Below, in pieces: positions 53,596 through 62,015 of a stretch of DNA of 64,000 bases. The notes beneath the pieces are model-generated. The model made no database searches. It was not told the DNA's origin and was given only the letters and a program-made list of their open reading frames with translations. Location: positions 1 to 64,000 of the forward strand of contig JAFZRS010000026.1 in assembly GCA_017619715.1 (NCBI GenBank), in the 5' to 3' direction. Both the position numbers and the translations under genes were made by a program. Each line of letters begins with the position of its first letter. Position 1 is the stretch's first letter. Source of the stretch: Oscillospiraceae bacterium. GTDB taxonomy: Bacteria > Bacillota > Clostridia > Oscillospirales > Oscillospiraceae.

Positions 53596-54470
53596 ACCGG
53601 GGCAGGATTGAAAAAGCCATGAGCGGCTTCTACTATGTCCGTACGGGCGACACGGTGATCCCTTGCCGCGCCCGCGGCAAGTTCCGCCGGCAGGGGATCA
53701 GCCCTCTGGTGGGTGACGAGGTAGAGGTGCAGCTCCTGCCGGGCGGCGAGGGGGTCGTGGAGAAGATCGAGCCGCGCAGGAATGAGTTTATCCGCCCGGC
53801 GGCTGCCAATATAGACCAACTGGTGGTGATCGCCTCCGGCGCCGTCCCGGTGACCGATCCGTACCTGATCGACCGGATCTGCGCCATCGCGGCGCTGAAG
53901 CACTGCGATGTGTTGGTAGTGCTGAATAAATGCGATCTGGATCCGGCACAAGACCTCTTTGACATCTATGGTGCCTCCGCCATTCCGGTGCTGCGCGTGA
54001 GCGCGGTCACGGGGGAGGGACTGGACGCGCTGTGCCGGGCGATCCGCGGAAAGATAAATGTGTTTACCGGCAATTCCGGTGTGGGCAAGTCGAGTATTCT
54101 CAACGCGCTGCTGCCTGACCTTGCGCTGCCGGTGGGCGAAGTCAGCAAGGCGCTGCGGCGCGGAAAGCATACAACGCGCCACGTGGAGATGTTCAAACTG
54201 GAAAAGGACACCTACGCCATTGATACGCCGGGCTTTTCCTCCTTTGATACCGCGGAGCTGGATCTGGAGCTGAAAGCACACTTGCCGGAGACGTTTCCGG
54301 AGTTTGCGCCCTGCCTCGGTCATTGCCGTTTTGCCGGCTGCAGTCACGTCAACGAGAAGGGCTGCGCGGTGCTTTCGGCGGTGGCGGAGGGCGTCATTCC
54401 GGCGTCAAGGCACAAAAGTTACGTCCGACTGTACGATGAGTTGAAGAGTTTACAGGCATGGAACCAATAA
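53592..54470 (+). CDS. rsgA: Ribosome small-subunit-dependent GTPase A
   Basis: It assists 30S maturation. The 292-residue protein has an OB-fold N-terminus, the circularly permuted GTPase with NKCD (G4) before GNSGVGKSS (G1), and the C-terminal zinc motif CLGHCRFAGCSH. TTG 53592 overlaps the prkC stop; GGGAGG is a little upstream. It ends the long run with a hairpin at 54475-54511. Confidence 0.96.
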   Translation: MNRGRIEKAMSGFYYVRTGDTVIPCRARGKFRRQGISPLVGDEVEVQLLPGGEGVVEKIEPRRNEFIRPAAANIDQLVVIASGAVPVTDPYLIDRICAIAALKHCDVLVVLNKCDLDPAQDLFDIYGASAIPVLRVSAVTGEGLDALCRAIRGKINVFTGNSGVGKSSILNALLPDLALPVGEVSKALRRGKHTTRHVEMFKLEKDTYAIDTPGFSSFDTAELDLELKAHLPETFPEFAPCLGHCRFAGCSHVNEKGCAVLSAVAEGVIPASRHKSYVRLYDELKSLQAWNQ

Positions 54471-54474
54471 AAGC

Positions 54475-54511
54475 GGCGCGGGAGCGTTTTGTGACGTTTC
54501 CGCGCCATTTT
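54475..54511 (+). terminator. Terminator of the cdaA-to-rsgA run
   Basis: Stem GGCGCGGGA (54475-54483) with TTTCCGCGCC (54497-54506), about 9 bp, followed by ATTTT. Confidence 0.7.
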
Positions 54512-54540
54512 CATATACTGATGGCAGAGGAGGGTCGATC

Positions 54541-54702
54541 ATGAGAAGGGGAGGTTACGGCCGGGGCATCGGAGCGTGTGCGCTTTGTCTGGGAGCCGGC
54601 ATTTTAATCGCCGCCATTTTTCCGGCGGGACTGCTCATATTTTTGGTAGCGTTCCTGCTGATCGCCTGCGGGATCGTGTGTATTTGTGACGGGAGGTATT
54701 GA
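54541..54702 (+). CDS. 53-residue hydrophobic small protein upstream of spoVM
   Basis: A small gene with a good GAGGAGGG SD before ATG 54541. The N-terminus is basic and Gly-rich (RRGGYGRG); the rest is one or two closely spaced transmembrane segments (about residues 12-48) with four Cys, ending CDGRY. Not recognised. Its stop TGA overlaps the ATG of spoVM (TGATG), so the two are translationally coupled and probably expressed in sporulation. Confidence 0.7.
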   Translation: MRRGGYGRGIGACALCLGAGILIAAIFPAGLLIFLVAFLLIACGIVCICDGRY

Positions 54703-54776
54703 TGAAGATTATCGTCTGGAAATCACCGAAATTTTTACGCGGATTGCTGCGTGCGATCTTCAAGGTACAGGAATAA
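54702..54776 (+). CDS. spoVM: Stage V sporulation protein SpoVM-like amphipathic peptide
   Basis: This is a 24-residue peptide. In Bacillus SpoVM (26 residues) is the amphipathic helix that recognises the convex forespore membrane and anchors SpoIVA. The core KSPKFLRGLLRAIF aligns with Bacillus KLPKFLGGIVRAML, and Pro9, required for curvature recognition, is at the same position. GGGAGG lies six to seven bases before ATG 54702. In Bacillus spoVM lies just downstream of the prpC-prkC-rsgA cluster, as here, which strengthens the call. Confidence 0.9.
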   Translation: MKIIVWKSPKFLRGLLRAIFKVQE

Positions 54777-54787
54777 AAGAAACCATG

Positions 54788-54827
54788 CCCTCATATTCTT
54801 GCAACAAGTACGCGAAGAATGTGAGGG
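54788..54827 (+). promoter_or_regulatory. Long hairpin sequestering the SD of the SipL-like gene
   Basis: CCCTCATATTCTT (54788-54800) pairs with AAGAATGTGAGGG (54815-54827): 13 bp with one G-U pair, loop of 14 bases. The right arm contains GAGGG, the only SD-like sequence for ATG 54836. No U-run follows, so it is not a terminator. Confidence 0.55.
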
Positions 54828-54835
54828 TATGCTAT

Positions 54836-56329
54836 ATGGAACTTGCTTTAAAATTTGCAGACATAACCGGTTATGAGGCGGCAGGCGATCTGATTGTGAC
54901 CCATGAGGAATCCATGGAGACGGCAATCCCCGAATACTGTCCGGATCTGGCGCGGATTGTGGACACCGTGGGACAGGTTAATATCAGGGAGAAAAACCTC
55001 TCTGACGGACGCTTGAACATCGGCGGCACGATCCGCGTGACGGTGCTGTATACCTCCGAGGAGAGTGCCGGACTGCGCAGTTTGACGTTGTCGGTTCCGT
55101 TCTCCTGCGGCGTGGAGGATAAGCGCCAATGCGAAAGTGTGTGCGTGGACAGCCGCCTGCTTCTGCTGGAGGTCAAGCCGCTGGGTACAAGAAAGCTCTA
55201 TGTGCGGGTTTTGCCGGAGTTTCGCGTGCGCGGCTATCGCAAGTGGACGCAATGTATTTGCACCGGCGCGTCGGACAGCGCCGGATTACAGCTTCGCTGT
55301 GAAAGTGTCACGCTGCCGCTGATGAGCCGTGTGTGGGAACGGGAGTTTCCTTTTGCCCAGGAGATTCCGCCGGAAAGCGGCGAGAGCGCGCCGGAGGATC
55401 TGCTGATGGACCGTACATTTCTGCGCGTCACTGCCTGTCAGCATTTTGGCAGCAAACTGGTGGTGAAGGGGGAAGCGGTGCTATCGATCCTCTACCGCGC
55501 CGAGGGACAACGTCTGTGCAGCCGCGAGGTGACGCTGCCGTTTTCTCAGATCATGGAGGGCGAGGAGCTGCCGGAGGAGACGGAGCTATCCTGTACAGCC
55601 CGGATCCTGGATCGGGAGGTACACCAGGTACGCACGGAAAACGGCAACGGATTCGGCGTGACCATGCGGATCGGTGTGGTGATCTGCGCGTTTGAGCAGC
55701 GCGAAGTGGAATATGTATCCGACCTGTACAGTACCCGGTGCTCTCTTGACGCTGTGCGTCAGCCGGTCACGTTTGTCACGGCACAGCTCCCGGACGAAAC
55801 GCGCTGCAATGTATCTCAGCATCTGGAAGACGCGGGATCATTCGTATATCTGACGGCGGCGGAGGCAGCTGTACCGGAGGTCGCGACGGAGGGCGGCAGC
55901 TCCACGGCGCGCACCTCTGTGCGATTGCGCGTTCTCTATATAGATGAGTCGGGCGCGCCTGTCACCGCCGAACGCACCTGCGAGATCAGTGCCCAACTGC
56001 GCCAGACTCCCTCGGCGGCACAGATTGCCGTAGAGCCGGAGACGTGGCAGCGTGCCGGCGGCGCTTATGATCTGCATTTGCCGGTAACCTTCTGCCTGCG
56101 CCACGCCGGTGAGGAGAGTGTGACGGCAGTTTCCTCCGTCAACGAGCAAGGAGAGGTGGATCGCGCCGCCATGCCGTCGCTGATTCTGCGCCGCCTGCGC
56201 GACGGCGAGACACTCTGGGACGTGGCAAAGCAGTGCCGCACACAGCAGCAGGCGATCATTGCCGCCAATGAACTGGAGCAGGGGGCAGATCTCAACGATA
56301 TCATGCTCTTGATCCCAAAAATGCGGTAA
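54836..56329 (+). CDS. sipL: SipL-like SPOCS (DUF3794) / LysM spore-coat protein
   Basis: The 497-residue protein has repeated DUF3794/SPOCS domains (three units, about 20-130, 160-280 and 300-430) and a C-terminal LysM-like domain (about 445-497, RRLRDGETLWDVAKQC...LLIPKM). This is the architecture of Clostridioides difficile SipL, which binds SpoIVA through LysM to build the coat. ATG 54836 is selected: it is the first Met of the conserved region, with GAGGG eight bases upstream inside a hairpin. It lies 59 bases downstream of spoVM, an apt functional pairing. Confidence 0.88.
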   Translation: MELALKFADITGYEAAGDLIVTHEESMETAIPEYCPDLARIVDTVGQVNIREKNLSDGRLNIGGTIRVTVLYTSEESAGLRSLTLSVPFSCGVEDKRQCESVCVDSRLLLLEVKPLGTRKLYVRVLPEFRVRGYRKWTQCICTGASDSAGLQLRCESVTLPLMSRVWEREFPFAQEIPPESGESAPEDLLMDRTFLRVTACQHFGSKLVVKGEAVLSILYRAEGQRLCSREVTLPFSQIMEGEELPEETELSCTARILDREVHQVRTENGNGFGVTMRIGVVICAFEQREVEYVSDLYSTRCSLDAVRQPVTFVTAQLPDETRCNVSQHLEDAGSFVYLTAAEAAVPEVATEGGSSTARTSVRLRVLYIDESGAPVTAERTCEISAQLRQTPSAAQIAVEPETWQRAGGAYDLHLPVTFCLRHAGEESVTAVSSVNEQGEVDRAAMPSLILRRLRDGETLWDVAKQCRTQQQAIIAANELEQGADLNDIMLLIPKMR

Positions 56330-56362
56330 TACCGACCGGAAAGATTCTTTCCATATGCATGC

Positions 56363-56394
56363 AAAGAGCACCGCCAAGGGGCGGTGCTCTTTTT
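56363..56394 (+). terminator. Terminator of the SipL-like gene
   Basis: A 13-bp perfect stem (56363-56375 with 56380-56392), AAGG loop, T-run. Confidence 0.92.
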
Positions 56395-56439
56395 CAACCG
56401 GAAAAGCAAAAATGTCTATAAGAGTTTTTTTGCTAATAC

Positions 56440-56468
56440 TTGACATATATTCTCCTTTTTGTTATGCT
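56440..56468 (+). promoter_or_regulatory. Promoter of the 3-hydroxyacyl-CoA dehydrogenase gene
   Basis: TTGACA (56440-56445), 17-bp spacer, TATGCT (56463-56468). Confidence 0.85.
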
Positions 56469-56498
56469 GACAATATACGTGAAAAGGAGCGTGGTATT

Positions 56499-57470
56499 GT
56501 GTCGAGCATTAAAAAGGTAGTCGTAGCCGGAGGCGGTGTTTTGGGTTCCCAAATTGCGTTTCAGGCGGCATACTGTGGGTTTGATGTAACGATCTGGCTT
56601 CGCAGTGAAAGCAGCATTGGACGCACGCAGCCGAAGCTGGACAAACTGAAAACCACCTATTTCGATGCCATCGAAGGCATGAAAGCGGCGAAAAGTCCTG
56701 TTGACCCCAACTGGTGTCGCGGTATTGCGGAATTTGACGCCTTTGACGCGGAAGAATGCAAGGCAAAAGCAGAGGCGGCCTACAGCAATTTGAAACTGGA
56801 GTTGGATCTGGCCAAAGCCGTGGGCGACGCGGATTTGGTTATCGAGTCCATGGCGGAAGTGCAGGAGGAGAAGACGGCGTTCTTCACCAAGTTGGCGCCC
56901 TTGATGCCTGAAAAAACGCTGTTGGTGACCAACTCTTCCTCGCTGCTGCCGTCCAGCTTTACCAAAGTCACCGGTCGTCCCGGTAAGTATCTTGCTCTGC
57001 ACTTTGCCAACTCCATCTGGAAACAGAATATTGCTGAAGTTATGGCACAGGCGGAGACCGCACAGGAGTCTTTCGATGCGGTTATGGACTTTGCTCAGGA
57101 GATCCGCATGATCCCTCTGCCGGTGAACAAGGAAAAGGCCGGTTATCTCCTTAATTCGCTTCTGATCCCGTTTTTGTTCTCCGGGCTGGATCTGGTAGCC
57201 AACGGCGTTTCGGATCCCGAGAGCGTTGACAAGGCATGGAAACTGGGAACCGGCGCACCCCGCGGACCGTTTGAGATATTTGATGTGGTAGGACTGACCA
57301 CTGCTTACAATATCGTGGAAAAGTATCAGAAGGTTCCGGGAATCATCAATCCTCTGTTGAAGAAAATGATGCTGCCTTACAACTTTAAAGCGCAAAAGGC
57401 TCTGCTGAAGAAGTATATCGACGCGGGTAAATTGGGTCGAGCCTCGGGTGAGGGTTTCTACAAATACTAA
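56499..57470 (+). CDS. 3-hydroxyacyl-CoA dehydrogenase
   Basis: The 323-residue enzyme has an N-terminal NAD-binding Rossmann domain (VVVAGGGVLGSQIAFQAAYCG) and the 3HCDH C-terminal domain. It interconverts 3-hydroxyacyl-CoA and 3-ketoacyl-CoA, probably in butyrate-type fermentation or fatty-acid/amino-acid degradation. It resembles the 3HCDH family but shows an extended insert (about residues 45-80) between the first beta-alpha unit and the next. GTG 56499 follows AAGGAG by nine bases. No crotonase or thiolase genes are adjacent; it is a single-gene unit. Confidence 0.9.
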   Translation: MSSIKKVVVAGGGVLGSQIAFQAAYCGFDVTIWLRSESSIGRTQPKLDKLKTTYFDAIEGMKAAKSPVDPNWCRGIAEFDAFDAEECKAKAEAAYSNLKLELDLAKAVGDADLVIESMAEVQEEKTAFFTKLAPLMPEKTLLVTNSSSLLPSSFTKVTGRPGKYLALHFANSIWKQNIAEVMAQAETAQESFDAVMDFAQEIRMIPLPVNKEKAGYLLNSLLIPFLFSGLDLVANGVSDPESVDKAWKLGTGAPRGPFEIFDVVGLTTAYNIVEKYQKVPGIINPLLKKMMLPYNFKAQKALLKKYIDAGKLGRASGEGFYKY

Positions 57471-57485
57471 TTCAATCAAGCATAA

Positions 57486-57524
57486 AAAAAGAAGCGGGTG
57501 AACGGTGTTCACCCGTTTCTTTTT
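57486..57524 (+). terminator. Terminator of the 3-hydroxyacyl-CoA dehydrogenase gene
   Basis: An 18-bp stem (57486-57503 with 57507-57524, one G-U) with a three-base loop and a T-run. Confidence 0.92.
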
Positions 57525-57559
57525 CAGTGTGCATTTGCGGCAGGAAAAGGGGGAGAGAA

Positions 57560-57655
57560 ATGCACTTCACGGAGGAATTGGACAAATTTGACAAAGCGAC
57601 CGCTGTATTTTATGCGAATTTTATATACGATTACTTCTTTACATTATCGAACTAA
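57560..57655 (+). CDS. Possible 31-residue small ORF before the ABC operon
   Basis: ATG 57560 has AAAGGGGGAGAG just upstream and opens 31 codons to TAA 57655: a Lys/Asp-rich start, then an aromatic-rich end (FYANFIYDYFF). It lies before the transporter operon and overlaps two promoter-like sequences, so a transcript would have to start near 57530-57555, where I see no promoter. Weakly supported. Confidence 0.25.
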   Translation: MHFTEELDKFDKATAVFYANFIYDYFFTLSN

Positions 57656-57666
57656 AGTGATAATAT
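57638..57666 (+). promoter_or_regulatory. Promoter of the amino-acid ABC operon
   Basis: TTTACA (57638-57643), 17-bp spacer, TAATAT (57661-57666). A second candidate upstream is TTGACA (57588-57593), 17 bp, TATGCG (57611-57616). Confidence 0.6.
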
Positions 57667-57721
57667 GTTAGTGCAATAAGAAATCCGGCGCAAACAGCCG
57701 GGAATTTAGGAGGACACGAAA

Positions 57722-58540
57722 ATGAAAAAGGTATTGACACTTATCTTGGCGCTGATCATGGCGCTGGCACTGGTCGCCTGCGGCGGCAACAACACCGGCG
57801 GTGACGAACAGGGCAGCGGCGAAGAAGTGAAAACGAAGCTGGTGGTCGGTTTTGACGCGGAGTTCCCGCCCTTCGGCTTCATTGCAGAGGACGGATCCTA
57901 TGACGGTTTCGATCTGGCGATGGCGAAAGAAGTCTGCAACCGGTTGGGCTGGGAGTTTGAGGCGGTCGCCATTGACTGGAACGCCAAGGACAACGAGCTC
58001 TCTTCCGGTAACATCAACTGCATCTGGAACGGCTTTACCTATACGGGCCGTGAGAATGACTACACATGGTCCGATCCCTATGTGGACAACTCCATCGTGA
58101 TTGTGGTCAAGGCGGATTCGGGCATCACGTCTCTTGCTGATCTCGCCGGCAAGAAGGTGATGGCGCAGGTGGCTTCCTCTGCTGTGGACGCTCTGGCGGA
58201 CAATGAAGAGCTGTCAGACGCTCTGGGCGAAGTGATCGAGCTGGCGGATTACAACATGGGCTTTATGGAGCTCAAGCAGGGTACGGTGGACGCCATCGCC
58301 GCTGACCAGGGTGTCGCCGCCTATCAGATTGCCAATAACGAAGGTGACTACATCGTGCTGGAGGAGCCTGTCTCACAGGAGCAGTATGCTGTCGGTTTCC
58401 TGAAAGGCAACACGGAGCTTCGTGACGCGGTGAACGAGCAGCTTCTGGCGATCGCCAAGGACGGCACCATGCTGAAGATCGCCGAGAACTATGTGGACGC
58501 CGGTCTGGTACTGGACAGCCTGTGCCTGATCGAGAAATAA
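57722..58540 (+). CDS. Polar amino-acid ABC transporter, substrate-binding lipoprotein
   Basis: The 272-residue protein has a signal peptide with lipobox LVAC (Cys 20), a Gly/Glu-rich spacer, and an SBP_bac_3 domain (about 38-265; VGFDAEFPPFGF, DGFDLAMAKEV, TWSDPYVDNS). It captures a polar amino acid outside the cell for the permease and ATPase genes that follow. Substrate cannot be fixed; glutamine, histidine or cystine-type are all possible. AGGAGG precedes ATG 57722. Confidence 0.94.
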   Translation: MKKVLTLILALIMALALVACGGNNTGGDEQGSGEEVKTKLVVGFDAEFPPFGFIAEDGSYDGFDLAMAKEVCNRLGWEFEAVAIDWNAKDNELSSGNINCIWNGFTYTGRENDYTWSDPYVDNSIVIVVKADSGITSLADLAGKKVMAQVASSAVDALADNEELSDALGEVIELADYNMGFMELKQGTVDAIAADQGVAAYQIANNEGDYIVLEEPVSQEQYAVGFLKGNTELRDAVNEQLLAIAKDGTMLKIAENYVDAGLVLDSLCLIEK

Positions 58541-58559
58541 CCGAAGGAACACCATATGA

Positions 58560-58592
58560 GATCGGGTGGGGGACTATCTCCTCCACCCGATC
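58560..58592 (+). terminator. Intercistronic hairpin after the binding-protein gene
   Basis: GATCGGGTGG (58560-58569) pairs with CCACCCGATC (58583-58592). No U-run follows, so it more likely stabilises the upstream mRNA end and lets the binding protein exceed permease levels. Confidence 0.6.
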
Positions 58593-58626
58593 GGTGGGTA
58601 TTCAGAGTGAAACGAGGACGTAATCC

Positions 58627-59283
58627 ATGACCGTACAAACTATGCTGACCTCTTTGATACAGGCATTCGGCACAACGCTGTTCATCTTTTTCTTCACACT
58701 GCTGGGCGCGCTGCCGCTGGGACTGCTGGTAAATGCCTGCCGGAAATCACGCTTTGCGCCGCTTTCATGGCTGACGAAAATTTACATCTCCATTATGCGC
58801 GGCACACCGCTGATGCTGCAGCTCATGGTGGTGTACTTCGGGCCGAGCCTCCTGCTGGGCATCACAGTGCCGGGCAACTGGCGCTCCACAGCGGTGGTGT
58901 TGGCGTTCGTCATCAACTACGCCGCCTACTTTGCCGAGATCTATCGCGGCGGCATCGAATCGATCCCCATAGGGCAGTATGAAGCGGCGCAGGTGCTGGG
59001 ATACAGCCGCTTGCAGACGTATTTTAAGATTATTTTGCCCCAGATGGTCAAGCGTGTCTTGCCGCCGGTGACCAATGAGGTCATCACGCTGGTGAAGGAT
59101 ACGTCGCTGGCATCGGTCATCGGCGTGGTGGAGATGTTCACCCGTGCCAAGCAGATCGCCGTAGCGCCCCACTCACCGGGTATGATAACATTTTTGGCGG
59201 CGGCTATATTCTATTATGTGTTCAACTACGCTGTGGCGTTTGGCATGGAGCGTCTGGAAAAGGCGCTGGACTACTACGAATAG
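58627..59283 (+). CDS. Polar amino-acid ABC transporter permease
   Basis: The 218-residue protein has about five transmembrane helices and a HisM/GlnP-type EAA loop (QYEAAQVLGYSRLQTYFKIILPQ). It presumably works as a homodimer because only one permease gene is present. It lies 86 bases after the binding-protein gene. Confidence 0.94.
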   Translation: MTVQTMLTSLIQAFGTTLFIFFFTLLGALPLGLLVNACRKSRFAPLSWLTKIYISIMRGTPLMLQLMVVYFGPSLLLGITVPGNWRSTAVVLAFVINYAAYFAEIYRGGIESIPIGQYEAAQVLGYSRLQTYFKIILPQMVKRVLPPVTNEVITLVKDTSLASVIGVVEMFTRAKQIAVAPHSPGMITFLAAAIFYYVFNYAVAFGMERLEKALDYYE

Positions 59284-59295
59284 GGGGGAGCAACG

Positions 59296-60066
59296 ATGCA
59301 GGTTTTAGAAATGGAACATGTGAAAAAGAGCTTCAACGGCGCGGCGCTCCACGTCCTCCGGGATATCAGCCTCCATGTGGACGAGGGAGAAGTGGTGGCG
59401 ATTATCGGTCCGTCCGGCTCGGGAAAATCCACGCTGTTGCGCTGCGCCACACTCCTGACGGAGATGGACAGCGGCGATCTGCGCTATTCCGGTCAGACCG
59501 CTGCCAGGAGCGGCGCAGACGGACGCGCCGTATACGCCGACAAACAGACGCTCAAAAAAATACGGGGATACTTCGGTCTGGTATTCCAGAACTTCCATCT
59601 CTTTCCCCACTATTCTGTTTTGAAGAATCTCACCGACGCGCAGATCAGCGTACTGGGACGCGGCAAGACGGAGGCGCAGCAGCGCGCGCGGGAATTGCTG
59701 GCGAAGATGGGGCTGTCCGATAAGGAGGACGCCTATCCCTGCCAGCTCTCCGGCGGTCAGCAGCAGCGTGTGGCGATTGCCCGTGCGCTTGCCATGGATC
59801 CGGCAATTTTATTCTTTGACGAACCGACCTCCGCGCTGGATCCGGAGCTGACGGGGGAGATCCTGAAGGTAATTCGAGCGTTGGCGGAGGAGCATATGAC
59901 CATGGTGATCGTCACCCATGAGATGGATTTTGCCCGTGACGTGGCGGATCGCGTGATCTTCATGGATGGCGGCGTCATTGTGGAGGAGGGCAAGCCCGAG
60001 GAGGTATTTGCGGCACCGAAGGAAGAACGCACCCGTCAGTTTCTCGCGCGCTTTGCCGACAGATAA
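59296..60066 (+). CDS. Amino-acid ABC transporter ATP-binding protein
   Basis: A GlnQ-type ATPase of 256 residues: Walker [10 protein letters not shown], signature LSGGQQQRV, Walker [14 protein letters not shown], and the H-loop VTHEMDF. It powers the preceding permease. The operon closes at the bidirectional hairpin at 60072. Confidence 0.96.
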   Translation: MQVLEMEHVKKSFNGAALHVLRDISLHVDEGEVVAIIGPSGSGKSTLLRCATLLTEMDSGDLRYSGQTAARSGADGRAVYADKQTLKKIRGYFGLVFQNFHLFPHYSVLKNLTDAQISVLGRGKTEAQQRARELLAKMGLSDKEDAYPCQLSGGQQQRVAIARALAMDPAILFFDEPTSALDPELTGEILKVIRALAEEHMTMVIVTHEMDFARDVADRVIFMDGGVIVEEGKPEEVFAAPKEERTRQFLARFADR

Positions 60067-60071
60067 AGAAA

Positions 60072-60102
60072 GAGAGCACCGGCGTATCGCGCCGGTGCTC
60101 TC
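60072..60102. terminator. Bidirectional terminator, ABC operon / rnpB
   Basis: A 13-bp perfect stem (60072-60084 with 60090-60102). Minus-strand reading of the 3' flank gives TTTCTTT, so it also ends RNase P RNA. Confidence 0.85.
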
Positions 60103-60110
60103 ATATATCT

Positions 60111-60461
60111 GCGAGTAGATCTGTAAGCCGGGTTCTGTCTTGACAGTCATCTATCTAGCCGCGCCGTTGCCGGTGCGGTCCAGCCACCTCGGGAGCGGTC
60201 GGGCAAACCTATATGCTCCCATACCGGTGTTGCTCCGGATAGAGTTTACAGCGCCGGACTGTTCCCAGCCGGCGGGTGAGCTCTTACCTCACCTTTCCAC
60301 CCTTACCGGCACAGCGCAGGCTCTGCCGGCGGTATATCTCTGTTGCACTTGTCCTGAAGTCGCCTTCGGCGGGCGTTACCCGTTATCCTTGCCCTGTGGA
60401 GCCCGGACTTTCCTCATGAGCAGGCTTTCGCCTTGCCCCCGCGACTGTCTGATCTGCTCGC
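60111..60461 (-). ncRNA. rnpB: RNase P RNA, bacterial type
   Basis: The minus strand holds the P RNA hallmarks: GAGGAAAGTCCGGGCTCC near the 5' end, GGTAACGCCCG, GGTGAGGTAAGAGCTCACC and ACCCGGCTTACAG near the 3' end. P1 is formed by the 11-base ends (60451-60461 with 60111-60121, one mismatch). About 351 nt. It processes tRNA 5' ends. The exact ends are inferred from P1 and the promoter. Confidence 0.95.
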
Positions 60462-60467
60462 GCCCCT

Positions 60468-60496
60468 ATTGTACCCGAGCGGCGCGGGAAAGTCAA
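60468..60496 (-). promoter_or_regulatory. Promoter of rnpB
   Basis: Minus strand TTGACT (60496-60491), 17-bp spacer, TACAAT (60473-60468), about 7 bases before the RNA 5' end. Confidence 0.85.
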
Positions 60497-60528
60497 CGGC
60501 GGGGGCGGCAGATTTCGGCGGAATTCCA

Positions 60529-60557
60529 TTGAATTGAGGGAAAAAATCATGTATAAT
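60529..60557 (+). promoter_or_regulatory. Promoter of murD
   Basis: TTGAAT (60529-60534), 17-bp spacer, TATAAT (60552-60557). It rules out the in-frame ATG at 60534 as the murD start. Confidence 0.75.
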
Positions 60558-60590
60558 GCCCATAGTGTAATGAATTTGGGGGGACGATTC

Positions 60591-61976
60591 GTGACCTTTG
60601 GAGCCTATCTGGATACTATCCGCAATAAACGCGTGGCGGTCATCGGTATTGGCGTGAGCAACACGCCCCTGATCGAGCGTCTGGCGCGTGAGCATATTGC
60701 CGTTACCGCCTGTGACCGCCGTGACCGTGCCGGATTGGGCGAGCTGGCGCAGCGGTTAGAGGACATGGGCGTACAGCTCCGTCTGGGAGCAGACTATCTT
60801 GCCGACTTGGACGCGGACGTCATTTTCCGCACGCCGGGTCTGCGTCCGGACGTGCCGGAACTGGCGGCGGCGGTAATGCGCGGCGCGGTGCTGACCTCGG
60901 AGATGGAGGTATTCTTTGAGGTTTGTCCCTGTCCCGTCATCGCCGTGACCGGCTCGGACGGCAAAACCACCACGACCACCATCATTGCCGAGCTTTTGCG
61001 CGCGGCGGGATATACGGTCCACGTGGGTGGAAATATCGGTCACCCGCTTTTGTGCGAGGCGGAGGCGATGCGGCCCGGTGATTATGCCGTACTGGAATTG
61101 AGTTCCTTTCAGCTCATGACGATGACGAAAAGTCCCCACATCGCCGTGGTGACCAATCTGGCGCCCAACCACCTGGACGTACATAAGGACATGGCGGAAT
61201 ACGTGTCCGCTAAATCCCGCATTTTTTCCGCCCAAACAACGTCTGATACGGCAATTTTCAATCTGGACAACGAGATTACCCGGGAATTGAGCGGGGAAGC
61301 TCACGGCGCAGTACGGTTTTTCAGCCGTCAAAGCGAGCCGGAGGAGGGCGTATTCCTGCGTGGCGACGATATCATCAGCCGCCGCGGCGGTACGGAGCGG
61401 CGCATCATGTCCGCCTCGGAGATCCGATTGCCCGGTGTACACAACGTGGAAAATTACATGGCGGCGATCGCCGCCGTAGACGGCTTGGTGCCGGACGAGT
61501 CCATTGCAGACTTTGCCCGGACGTTTGGCGGCGTGGAGCATCGGATCGAGCTGGTGCGCACTTGGCGCGGCGTGAGTTTCTACAACGACTCCATCGCGTC
61601 CAGTCCCAGCCGCACCATCGCAGGACTGCGCTCTTTCCCGGGGAAGGTTATTCTGATCGCAGGCGGCTACGATAAGCATATTCCCTTCGACGTACTGGGA
61701 CCGGAGATTGTGGAACACGTGAAACTGCTGGTGCTGTGCGGCGCTACGGCGGAAAAGATCGAGGCGGCGGTCAAATCGGCGCCTGGCTATGCGCCCGATC
61801 GCCCGGAGATCATACACGCCGCGCCCTTTGAAAAAGCCGTGGAAACCGCCCGTGACCGGGCTGTTGCAGGCGATGTGGTGACACTTTCGCCGGCTTGCGC
61901 CGCGTTCGATCAATTCAAGAACTTTATGGAGCGTGGCAAGACCTTCAAGGCGATTGTCAACGGCTGGGAAGAATAA
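60591..61976 (+). CDS. murD: UDP-N-acetylmuramoyl-L-alanine--D-glutamate ligase
   Basis: It adds D-Glu to UDP-MurNAc-L-Ala in peptidoglycan synthesis. The 461-residue protein has an N-terminal nucleotide-binding domain (VAVIGIGVSNTPLIERL), the ATP-binding VTGSDGKTTTT and NLAPNHLDVH, and the C-terminal domain with YNDSIASSPSRT. GTG 60591 is chosen for the GGGGGGAC SD nearby and because many homologues start at this point; ATG 60570 lacks an SD. Confidence 0.94.
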   Translation: MTFGAYLDTIRNKRVAVIGIGVSNTPLIERLAREHIAVTACDRRDRAGLGELAQRLEDMGVQLRLGADYLADLDADVIFRTPGLRPDVPELAAAVMRGAVLTSEMEVFFEVCPCPVIAVTGSDGKTTTTTIIAELLRAAGYTVHVGGNIGHPLLCEAEAMRPGDYAVLELSSFQLMTMTKSPHIAVVTNLAPNHLDVHKDMAEYVSAKSRIFSAQTTSDTAIFNLDNEITRELSGEAHGAVRFFSRQSEPEEGVFLRGDDIISRRGGTERRIMSASEIRLPGVHNVENYMAAIAAVDGLVPDESIADFARTFGGVEHRIELVRTWRGVSFYNDSIASSPSRTIAGLRSFPGKVILIAGGYDKHIPFDVLGPEIVEHVKLLVLCGATAEKIEAAVKSAPGYAPDRPEIIHAAPFEKAVETARDRAVAGDVVTLSPACAAFDQFKNFMERGKTFKAIVNGWEE

Positions 61977-62015
61977 GCGGCAAAATGCGGCATACACTTC
62001 ATGGGGGTGTATGCC

